DNA from: Desmonostoc muscorum FACHB-395
GTDB lineage: Bacteria; Cyanobacteriota; Cyanobacteriia; Cyanobacteriales; Nostocaceae
Assembly (NCBI RefSeq): GCF_014698035.1
Contig: NZ_JACJSF010000008.1
Location: 62,001-126,000 of the forward strand
DNA: 64,000 nucleotides
Direction of reading: 5' to 3'
Shown here: positions 27,826 through 35,900 of the stretch, piece by piece
Numbering within the stretch: position 1 is the first letter of the stretch
How the letters are laid out: the number at the start of each line of letters is the position of its first letter
Program-made: the position numbers and the translations under genes
Notes under the pieces: model-generated
The model's input: the letters and a program-made list of their open reading frames with translations, nothing else
What the model was told of the DNA's origin: nothing
The model's database searches: none

Positions 27826-29139
27826 ATGAAAGCGATATCTAACGACAAGCCGCAAGGCGTGTGCGCTACTGATTTTGCATCTATTATCGGCGAAGAAAAT
27901 GCTGTTTGCCTTTGGGAAAATATCGAAATAGGCCAGCAAAAACGTATCCAACAGGCTGTAACTTCTGGAAAATCTCCCACTTGTATCGTCTATCCCCGTA
28001 CCCAACAACAACTAGCCGCAGTCATCGCCAAAGCTCACAGTCACAACTGGCGCGTCCTACCCTGTGGTAGTGGCAGTAAACTTAGTTGGGGTGGTTTAGT
28101 TAAGGGCGTTGATGTCGTAGTTAGCACAGAACGCATCAACCAACTGATTGAACACGCTGTTGGCGATTTGACTGTCACAGTAGAAGCTGGAATGAAGTTC
28201 TCGGATCTCCAGGCACTTTTGGCAAAATCGCGGCAATTTCTCGCCCTTGACCCCACAGCACCGGAGTCAGCAACCATTGGCGGTATTGTTGCCACAGGTG
28301 ATACAGGTTCTCTGCGGCAACGTTATGGTAGTGTGCGCGACCAGTTACTAGGTGTTACCTTTGTCCGTGCTGATGGAGAAATCGCTAAAGCTGGGGGAAG
28401 AGTAGTTAAAAATGTTGCCGGATATGACTTGATGAAATTGCTTACTGGGTCTTATGGCACATTAGGTTTGATTAGTCAACTGACTTTCCGTGTGTATCCG
28501 CTATCAGAAGCATCGGGGACGGTGGTACTAACTGGTAGTGCTGAGGCTGTATCCCAAGCGGCTGATATTCTTCGAGGTTCGGCATTAACACCAGTTCAGG
28601 CTGATTTGCTATCAACTAAATTGGTGTCTAGCTTAGGTTTGGGTCAAGGATTGGGATTAATTGCCCGTTTTCAGAGTATTAGTGAGAGTGTTAAAGAACA
28701 GTCAAACCGAGTTTTGGAAGTAGGTCAAAAGTTAGGTTTAAATGGGGCAATTTTTGCCGATGCTGATGAGGCTAGTCTATGGCAGAGATTGCAAGAACGA
28801 ATACATTTTTCTGCCAGAGAATCTGTAATTACCTGCAAAATAGGAGTGTTGCCTACTGCTGCTGTAGATATTTTGACTCAGGTGGAGTTGGGTTTAATTC
28901 ATATAAGTAGTGGTTTAGGTTTGTTACAATTAGAGGATGAAAATCAAGTTTTGCAGGTGCGCGATTCCACCCAACTGAATAGAGGTTTTTTAACAATTCT
29001 GGAAGCACCAGTGGCGGTTAAAGAACAAATAGATGTTTGGGGTTATACGGGGAATGCTTTGCCGTTGATGCGCCGTATTAAGGAACAGTTTGATAGTAAG
29101 AATATTTTAAGTCCTGGTCGGTTTGTGGGTGGAATTTAG
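27826..29139 (+). CDS. glcE: Glycolate oxidase/dehydrogenase FAD subunit GlcE
   Basis: A 437-residue FAD-binding (PCMH-type) protein. The flavin-site signatures are CIVYPRTQQQLAAVIAKAHS, RVLPCGSGSKLSWGG, DLTVTVEAGMKFSDLQALL, LALDPTAPESATIGGIVATG and GSLRQRYGSVRDQLLGVTFV, with the C-terminal motif SKNILSPGRFVGGI. GlcE works with GlcD and GlcF to oxidise the photorespiratory product glycolate to glyoxylate at the membrane. The frame is open to 27775, but ATG 27826 (MKAISNDKPQG) is the likely start. glcF follows after 62 bases; glcD is not in the window. Confidence 0.92.
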   Translation: MKAISNDKPQGVCATDFASIIGEENAVCLWENIEIGQQKRIQQAVTSGKSPTCIVYPRTQQQLAAVIAKAHSHNWRVLPCGSGSKLSWGGLVKGVDVVVSTERINQLIEHAVGDLTVTVEAGMKFSDLQALLAKSRQFLALDPTAPESATIGGIVATGDTGSLRQRYGSVRDQLLGVTFVRADGEIAKAGGRVVKNVAGYDLMKLLTGSYGTLGLISQLTFRVYPLSEASGTVVLTGSAEAVSQAADILRGSALTPVQADLLSTKLVSSLGLGQGLGLIARFQSISESVKEQSNRVLEVGQKLGLNGAIFADADEASLWQRLQERIHFSARESVITCKIGVLPTAAVDILTQVELGLIHISSGLGLLQLEDENQVLQVRDSTQLNRGFLTILEAPVAVKEQIDVWGYTGNALPLMRRIKEQFDSKNILSPGRFVGGI

Positions 29140-29201
29140 GTTTAAGAAAACGAACCGCAGAGGCACAGAGAACGCTGAGGTAGAGAGGGGAAGGTAGAAA
29201 T

Positions 29202-30557
29202 ATGCAGGTTTCAGAAAATGCTGTTAACAATACGGCTAGTTTAAAGAATTTAAAGGGGTTTGATGAGAGTCATCCGCCTGACCCAAAGTTAATTGATAGT
29301 TGTGTACATTGTGGATTTTGTCTTTCGACTTGTCCAAGTTATCGAGTGCTTGGCAAGGAGATGGATTCACCTAGAGGACGCATCTATTTAATGGATGCAA
29401 TTAATGAGGGTGAGATTGCTCTCAATACGGCAACTGTAGAACATTTTGATTCGTGTTTGGGATGTCTTGCTTGTGTGAGTACTTGTCCTTCTGGTGTGCA
29501 GTATGACAAATTGATTTCTGCAACTCGCCACCAAGTTGAACGAAATTATCCCCGCAGTTTGCCAGACCAATTTTTTCGTCAACTGATATTTTCTCTGTTT
29601 CCCTATCCCAATCTTTTACGAGTTTTATTAGTTCCGTTGTTGGTTTATCAGAAGTTGGGATTTGCTAAATTCTTTCGCGCTACAGGTTTACTCAATAAAA
29701 TATCGCCCCGTTTGGCAGCAATGGAATCAATTCTGCCAGAAATTACCCTCAAATCTTTTCAAGATAATCTGCCTAGTGTGATTCCTGCTAAAGGTGAGAA
29801 GCGCTATCGAGTCGGGGTAATTTTGGGTTGTGTGCAACGGCTGTTTTTCTCCCCCGTGAATGAAGCAACGGTGCGGGTTTTAACAGCGAATGGTTGTGAA
29901 GTTGTGATTCCCAAATCTCAAGGTTGTTGTGCAGCACTTCCCGAACACCAAGGACAAACAGAACAGGCGAAAGCTTTAGCAAGGCAGATGATTGATAGTT
30001 TCGCTAACACTGATGTCGATTTTGTAATTATCAATGCTGCTGGTTGTGGTCATACTTTAAAAGAATACGGTCATATTTTAGAAGATGACCTCGAATATCG
30101 GGAAAAGGCAAAGGATTTTGCAGCTAAAGTTAAAGATGCTCAAGAGTTTTTGGCAACTGTTGGTATAACAGCAAAATTATCGCCACTCACTGATAAACCC
30201 TTGAATTTAGTTTATCAAGATGCCTGTCATTTATTGCATGGTCAAAAGATTAGCGTCCAACCGCGTCAGGTATTACGACAAATTCCAGGGGTGAAGTTGA
30301 GAGAACCAGTAGATGCGGCTTTATGTTGTGGCAGTGCTGGGGTTTATAATATGCTGCAACCGGAAGTTGCTGAAGAATTGGGTCAGCAAAAAGTACAGAA
30401 TTTGTTGAATACTGGTGCTGAGTTAATTGCTTCTGCTAATCCGGGGTGTACTTTGCAAATTACAAAGCATTTGCAGTTACAAGGTAAGAATATTTCAGTC
30501 ATTCACCCGATGGAGTTGTTAGATTATTCGATTCGAGGTGAAAAGTTGAAATTATAG
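29202..30557 (+). CDS. glcF: Glycolate oxidase/dehydrogenase iron-sulfur subunit GlcF
   Basis: A 451-residue electron-transfer subunit. Two 4Fe-4S ferredoxin motifs are visible at Cys34/37/40/44 (CVHCGFCLSTCPSY) and Cys85/88/91/95 (CLGCLACVSTCPSG). Two CCG (cysteine-rich) domains follow, with GCVQRLFFSPV... SQGCCAALPEHQGQ and QDACHLLHGQ... ALCCGSAGVYNMLQP. It passes electrons from the GlcD/GlcE flavins to the quinone pool. GGAAGG precedes the ATG by about eight bases. Co-transcription with glcE is likely; the 62-base gap contains a dispersed CGCAGAGGCACAGAG repeat. Confidence 0.93.
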   Translation: MQVSENAVNNTASLKNLKGFDESHPPDPKLIDSCVHCGFCLSTCPSYRVLGKEMDSPRGRIYLMDAINEGEIALNTATVEHFDSCLGCLACVSTCPSGVQYDKLISATRHQVERNYPRSLPDQFFRQLIFSLFPYPNLLRVLLVPLLVYQKLGFAKFFRATGLLNKISPRLAAMESILPEITLKSFQDNLPSVIPAKGEKRYRVGVILGCVQRLFFSPVNEATVRVLTANGCEVVIPKSQGCCAALPEHQGQTEQAKALARQMIDSFANTDVDFVIINAAGCGHTLKEYGHILEDDLEYREKAKDFAAKVKDAQEFLATVGITAKLSPLTDKPLNLVYQDACHLLHGQKISVQPRQVLRQIPGVKLREPVDAALCCGSAGVYNMLQPEVAEELGQQKVQNLLNTGAELIASANPGCTLQITKHLQLQGKNISVIHPMELLDYSIRGEKLKL

Positions 30558-30730
30558 ACATTTGCTTTTTTTAACGTGAGTTCGAATGGTAATATCACAA
30601 TACAGCATTTCTTTCTTCTCTCAGTGCCGAATGGCACTAAGATAAGCGCAAACCTATGATTTAACTGGCTTTTGAGTGTGGGAAGTGTGGGGAGAGGGGG
30701 GAGTGTGGGGGGTAAGACTTCTTCCCCGTC

Positions 30731-30775
30731 CTCCCACACCTCCCACACCTCCCACACCTCCCACACCTCCCACAC
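30731..30775. repeat. Nonameric tandem repeat with complementary upstream arm
   Basis: CTCCCACAC is repeated five times exactly. The upstream segment 30676-30712 is rich in GTGTGGGGAG-type complements, so the region can fold into a GC-rich hairpin. Confidence 0.85.
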
Positions 30776-30825
30776 CCTGCCCTGACGAAGTTTCAGCTTT
30801 TCTTAGTGCCATTCCTCTCAGTGCC

Positions 30826-30869
30826 CTCTGCGCCTCTGTGGTAGCCTGCGGCAAGCCGAAGCGTCTACG
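30826..30869. repeat. Dispersed 44-bp repeat, copy 1
   Basis: CTCTGCGCCTCTGTGGTAGC is followed by CTGCGGCAAGCC and GCGTCTACG. A related copy with the same block order is at 56775-56820, and a partial relative lies at 29150-29175. Confidence 0.7.
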
Positions 30870-30942
30870 TTAAAAAAATTGACTTTGACAAAGAGTTTTA
30901 GCCTTAACTGAACCGTATTGGGTCATATCATGTCCACCCAAA

Positions 30943-31045
30943 AGACCTCTCCCTAGTTTTACTACGCAAAACCTGTCCCTCTCCGACTCGGAGAGGGACA
31001 GACTTGAACGCAAGTTCAAGGCAGGGAGAGGTCTGTCGAACTCAC
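30943..31045. repeat. About 100-bp palindromic element, copy B (inverted)
   Basis: Its reverse complement matches copy A at 27201-27301 block by block: GAGTTCGA, ACCTCTCCCTGCCTTGAA, a CCCTCTCCGAGTCGGAGAGG core, TTTTGCGTA and AGGGAGAGGTCT. Differences fall mainly in the spacer and loop regions. Confidence 0.85.
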
Positions 31046-31164
31046 GTTTTTTATGGAAGTCCTTAATCAGTCGCCTTGAAGAAGTTTTTTCCGAAATAGC
31101 CGCTTTATCGTCTGTATAATCACTGAAATGGCAAGAGTATCAGGCTAATTTCGGGTGATTTGTG

Positions 31165-32469
31165 ATGAAACTAGATTTAGTCAGGTTTTTTCAAGCTTGC
31201 AACCCCAGTAAAACTCTGGTTGTGAGCAAACCGGAGGATAGACAATATTATATTGATTTCTCTAAAGTTCGTGGTGCCAAGATTATTGAAGAACTTGGGC
31301 GAACTATCACCCGCCTTGCACCAGAACAACCTACCTGTCAATTATTTACCGGACATATTGGCTGTGGCAAATCCACTGAGTTACTGCGACTAAAAGCAGA
31401 GTTAGAGCAGCAGGAATTTCATGTGGTTTATTTCGAGTCTAGCCAAAGCCTCGATATGGCTGATATTGATGTTACAGATATTTTACTAGCAGTAGCTCGT
31501 GAGGTGAGTCAAAGTTTAGAAGCAATAAAAATCAACCTTAAACCAGGATACTTTAAAAATCTATTTACCGAAATTTCTGAGTTTTTGCAAACGCCGCTAG
31601 ACATTGGGGTGGAGGCTGAATTATCTGTAGGTATTGCCAAAATTACTGCCAAAACTAAAGATAGTCCCAAACTCCGCGGCCAGTTACGGCAATATTTAGA
31701 ACCACGCACCAATGGCATTTTAGAATCAATTAACAAAGAATTGCTCAAGCCTGCTATAGAAAAACTCAAGCAGCAAGGTAAACAAGGACTGGTGGTAATT
31801 ATAGATAATCTCGACAGAGTGGATAATTCTTTGAAGCCTTCGGGTTATTACCAGCCAGAATATCTCTTTGTAGAACGTGGTGAACAGTTAAACCAGCTAA
31901 ATTGTCATGTTGTTTATACCATTCCCCTAGTGTTGATTTTTTCCAACGCTTTAGGAAGGTTAACAAATCGCTTTGGGGTAGACCCCAAGGTTTTGCCGAT
32001 GGTTCCTGTGCAATTGCAAGATGGTTCGCAATTTTCACAAGGACTCACGCTACTGCAACAGATGGTTATGACGAGGGCTTTTCCTGGCGTTAGTTGGGAA
32101 CAAAGTCAGAATTTAATTACCGAGGTTTTTGATAGTCCTGATACTTTAGAGCGACTTTGCCGAGTTAGCGGTGGTCATTTGCGTAATTTGCTGATGTTAT
32201 TATTTCGCTGTCTTCAGCAAGAAGACCCACCTCTGTCGCGGGAATGTGTGGATAGGGTGATAAAACAACGCCGCAATGAGCTAACTTTGGCAATTACGCC
32301 CGATGAATGGGAATTACTACGTGAGGTGACACAAGAGAAAAGCTTGAGAGGTCATGAAAGATACGAACTTTTGCTCCGCAGTATGTTTGTATTTGAATAC
32401 CGGAATGAGGATGGTTCTTGGTTTGATGTCAATCCGATTTTGGCTGAAGCCAAGGAATTTAGTTTATGA
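31165..32469 (+). CDS. P-loop AAA-type ATPase, probable partner of the STAND/WD40 protein
   Basis: A 434-residue cytoplasmic ATPase. The Walker A motif is GHIGCGKSTELL (about residues 69-80) and Walker B is GLVVIIDNLDRVD (about 210-222). After that come a sensor-like segment (LNCHVVYTIPLVLIFSN) and a helical C-terminal lid (RLCRVSGGHLRNLLMLLFRC). The layout recalls KAP/ORC-like STAND relatives without a sensing-repeat domain. GTG 31162 directly precedes ATG 31165. It is followed by a 21-bp tandem-repeat array and then, on the same strand, the 1641-residue STAND/WD40 protein. An ATPase working together with that sensor protein, perhaps in defence or signalling, is an inference from position only. 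Confidence 0.82.
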   Translation: MKLDLVRFFQACNPSKTLVVSKPEDRQYYIDFSKVRGAKIIEELGRTITRLAPEQPTCQLFTGHIGCGKSTELLRLKAELEQQEFHVVYFESSQSLDMADIDVTDILLAVAREVSQSLEAIKINLKPGYFKNLFTEISEFLQTPLDIGVEAELSVGIAKITAKTKDSPKLRGQLRQYLEPRTNGILESINKELLKPAIEKLKQQGKQGLVVIIDNLDRVDNSLKPSGYYQPEYLFVERGEQLNQLNCHVVYTIPLVLIFSNALGRLTNRFGVDPKVLPMVPVQLQDGSQFSQGLTLLQQMVMTRAFPGVSWEQSQNLITEVFDSPDTLERLCRVSGGHLRNLLMLLFRCLQQEDPPLSRECVDRVIKQRRNELTLAITPDEWELLREVTQEKSLRGHERYELLLRSMFVFEYRNEDGSWFDVNPILAEAKEFSL

Positions 32470-32548
32470 ATCGGGGTATTAATGTGCGTAGCGCTACGCG
32501 ACAATACACCCTACTGGCGTGGCAAGGCTAAAATGTTGCAAAAAAATT

Positions 32549-32623
32549 GTAGGTTGGGTGGAGGCTTTGCGTAACACAACATATCTCAGAATGTTGGGTT
32601 GCGCTCCGCTTCACCCAACCTAC
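32549..32623. repeat. Dispersed palindromic element, copy 2
   Basis: GTAGGTTGGGTGGAG at the left and TTCACCCAACCTAC at the right are inverted, with internal ACACAACAT/ATGTTGGGTTGCG segments, as in copy 1 at 254-333. Confidence 0.75.
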
Positions 32624-32675
32624 GGCTAATGCACTTATCAGGTATTTTGTGAAATTGTATAACGTTAAGCATCTT

Positions 32676-32859
32676 AGTCGTGACGGGAGCGATATCAGTC
32701 GTGACGGGAGCGATATCAATCGTGACGGGAGCGATGTCAATCGTGACGGGAGCGATGTCAGTCGTGACGGGAGCGATGTCAGTCGTGACGGGAGCGATGT
32801 CAATCGTGACGGGAGTGATGTCAGTCGTGACGGGAGCGATATCAATCGTGACGGGAGCA
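32676..32859. repeat. 21-bp tandem repeat array, nearly nine copies
   Basis: Eight full units (AGTCGTGACGGGAGCGATAT plus C) and a partial ninth. Variation is limited to A/G at unit position 2, A/G at position 19 and one C/T at position 15. The unit length is a multiple of three, so one plus-strand frame reads SRDGSDI/NRDGSDV heptapeptides. A second 21-bp array of different sequence lies at 56367-56513. Confidence 0.9.
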
Positions 32860-32962
32860 GCTACAGCTTTTAAAATTAGCAGAAATTATTCTCTTGTCTA
32901 CTGCCCTCTACTTAGATGATGTAATTATACAAACAGTTATTATAAGGTAAATTATTTATGTT

Positions 32963-35900
32963 ATGAGTAATCAGCAAGAGCCAGAAAATCTAGCCTTTGA
33001 CAATGAGCGTTCATTGCAAACTTTGGTGCGAGCAATTAACCTTTCTCAGGGAGAATTTTCACTGACTTTGCTGCGCTGTAACTATGCAGCTTTCCGTCAA
33101 GATATAGTACAACGTCTACACCAACTATCTCCTGTTAAAATCCGTGAAATCACCTTACCCGTGTCAGTGAAAACTCTTTACACGTCTATAGGTGAAAAAT
33201 TGGGAGATGAACAGCCATCAGCGTTAATGGTTTTTGGTTTGGAATCGGTTAAAGATATTGATACAGTTCTAACTTCAGCTAACCAAGTACGGGAGGAGTT
33301 TAGAAAAAACTTCCCGTTCCCAGTCATGTTACTGGTTAATGACCAAGTTCTGCAAAAGCTGATCAGATTAGCGACAGATTTTGAGAATTGGGCCACAATA
33401 ATTCATTTTGCGATCGCAAATGCTGATTTAGTTCAATTTATCAAACAAACTGCTGAATCAGTTTTTGCTCAAGTTTTAGATGCTGGCGCAGGAAAATTTC
33501 TCGATAATTCTGCAATCAACTTGGCAATCGGTTCGCCGCACCGCGTAGAACTTGAGTTAGCACAAGCTGAACTGCAAAAGCGGGGTGTGAAGTTAGACGC
33601 AGAACTAGAAGCCAGTTTAGAATTTGTTCTGGGTCGAGATGCGGTTTCGATGGAACAGTCACGCCAGCATTATGAACGCAGTCTCGCACTTTTGCAACAG
33701 AGTTCTAAACTAGAACAGCAAGGCTGTGTACTGTACAATTTGGGGTTATGGTGGCGTACCTACGCCGTGCAGCATTTAACGGAACAACAAAATGCTTGCT
33801 CGAACGCTAAAAATTATTATTACAAATGTCTCGAAATATTTGAGCAGGCGAATCGTCCTGACTTGGTAGCAAAATTTATCAACGCTTTGGGAGAAGTACT
33901 ACAAAAGCTTCAGCACTGGGATGAATTAGAAGCAGTTGCTCAAAAAGCTTTAACTCTATATCAAACTTATCCTGATTGGTTTAGAAAAGCAAGAGCTTAT
34001 GGATTTATCGCCGAAGTAGCACTTTCTCAGTCTGCTTGGGATAAAGCTAAACAAGCTGCCAAAAAAGCGCTTTCTATTGTAGCTAGTAACCAATCCATCC
34101 AATCGAAAGCTAATTTAGAATTGGTGCTATATTATCATCAAGGTTGGTATTTATTTGCACTAGCCAGAGCGCTACAGCAGCTTAAGAAGGTGGAAGATGC
34201 TTTAACTACCCTAGAAGCTGCAAGAAGAGAAACTAAACCTCAATACGATCCAGAGCTTTACATTCGGATTTTGGAGAGGTTACAAAGCATTTATTATCAA
34301 CAAGGTCAATATCTTGCAGCTTTTCAGATTAAGCAAGAGCTAATTAAAATTGAACATCAATATGGTTTTCGTGCTTTTATTGGGGCAGCTTATTTAATTC
34401 CTCGGCATGAGGTAATTAATCCGGCACTAGTGCAAGGAGAAAATCTCATAAAAGTTGCTCAAGAAATTGCTGTTTCTGGTCGGCAACAAGATGTTAATCG
34501 GTTGATGAAACGAATGAGCCGGACTGACAATAAATTGACTGTATTTCATGGTCAGTCAGGAGTAGGTAAAAGTTCAATTTTGAACGGGGGACTAGTACCA
34601 ACATTGCAACTACAATCAATAGATGCGCGTGATGTATTACCTATTGTCATGCGAGTTTATACAGATTGGATGGCGATATTGGCAAAGTGTTTAGCAGATA
34701 ATGGTACATCTAGTAATTCAATAGAATTTATCTGTGAAAGTTTGCGGAAAAAATCCGAGCGGAAGTTAACAGTTTTAATTTTTGACCAGTTTGAAGAGTT
34801 TTTCTTTGTTTACACAGATCAAAGTAAAAGACAGCAATTTTATAAGTTCTTGCAACTTTGTTTGGATATTCCTTATGTTAAGGTTATTCTCTGTTTGAGA
34901 GAAGATTATTTGCATTATTTATTAGAATGCGATCGCCTGCTGAATTTTAGAGCAATTAATAACAATATTTTAGATAAGGATATCCGTTATTATTTAGGAA
35001 ATTTCTCTTCAAAAGATGCCAAAGCTGTTGTCCAAAGTCTGACAGAACAAACCCACTTTTACTTAGAACCTGAGTTAATCGCTCAATTAGTAGAAGATTT
35101 ATCAGATGAACTTGGCGAGGTACGCCCGATTGAGTTACAAATCGTCGGTTCGCAACTTCAAACAGATAAAATTACAACTTTAGAACAATATCTTCAGTCA
35201 GGAACAAAAGAAAAACTAGTCGAGCGATTTTTAGAAGAAGTTATTAAAGACTGTGGTTCTGAAAACGAACTCTGTGCCAGAGTAGTTTTATATTTATTAA
35301 CAGACGAGAAAGGTACTCGTCCCTTCAAAACTTCTGACAATTTAGCGGAAGATTTAAAAACAGCAGATATTGTCTCAGAAAAAGAAAAACTAAATCTAGT
35401 TTTAGAGATTTTAGTTGGTTCGGGGCTGGTGTTAAATATTCCTGAAGACCCTGCTAACCTATATCAACTGGTTCATGACTATCTAGTTTCTTTTATCCGG
35501 CAGTCACAACAAGCAAGAAAATTAGAGGAACAGAAAAAGGAAAAGGAACAACGGCAACACGCTGAAGCAGAACTAAATCGTGTTCTTAAGCGACAACGCA
35601 ATGACGCAAAACGACAACGAAATTTTGCGATCGCAGGAGTCACTATAATGTCCATTCTGGCAGTTATAGCTGTAGGATTAGGAGTGCGGGCAGAATCTGA
35701 AAGGCAAAAAACAGAACAAGCTGAGACAATTGCCATTAGTAAAGCTTCAGAAGCCCTTTTTGCCTCAAATCAAAGGTTTGAAGCACTTAAACAAGCCATT
35801 AAAGCAGGTAAAAAACTCCAAGCTACAGACTGGGGAAAAACCGATTCTGAAATTCGTACCCAAGTTATAGCGGCATTACAACAATCAGTTTACTGGATAG

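Larger units (their letters stand above)
30558..31164. other. Repeat-rich intergenic region
   Basis: It holds the 9-mer STRR (30731-30775) with a G-rich complementary arm upstream, a dispersed 44-bp repeat (30826-30869) and the palindromic element copy B (30943-31045). No gene is seen; small frames here translate the repeats. Confidence 0.75.
32470..32962. other. Intergenic region with two repeat features
   Basis: It holds the palindromic element copy 2 (32549-32623) and the 21-bp tandem array (32676-32859), then a short AT-rich leader to the ATG at 32963. The array keeps all frames open, so apparent small ORFs here are repeat translations. Confidence 0.75.

Noticed and set aside
30524-30873. 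Overlapping WEVWEVWE, GGVGGVGG and PPTPPTP-type small frames
   Set aside because: They are translations of the CTCCCACAC tandem repeat in different frames.
32676-32859. CRISPR array
   Set aside because: The repeats are head-to-tail without spacers.
32649-32873. 74-codon frame of SRDGSDV repeats
   Set aside because: The 21-bp array keeps every frame open on both strands, so openness is no evidence of coding; no signal or partner domain is attached and S/N and I/V changes are not mainly silent.
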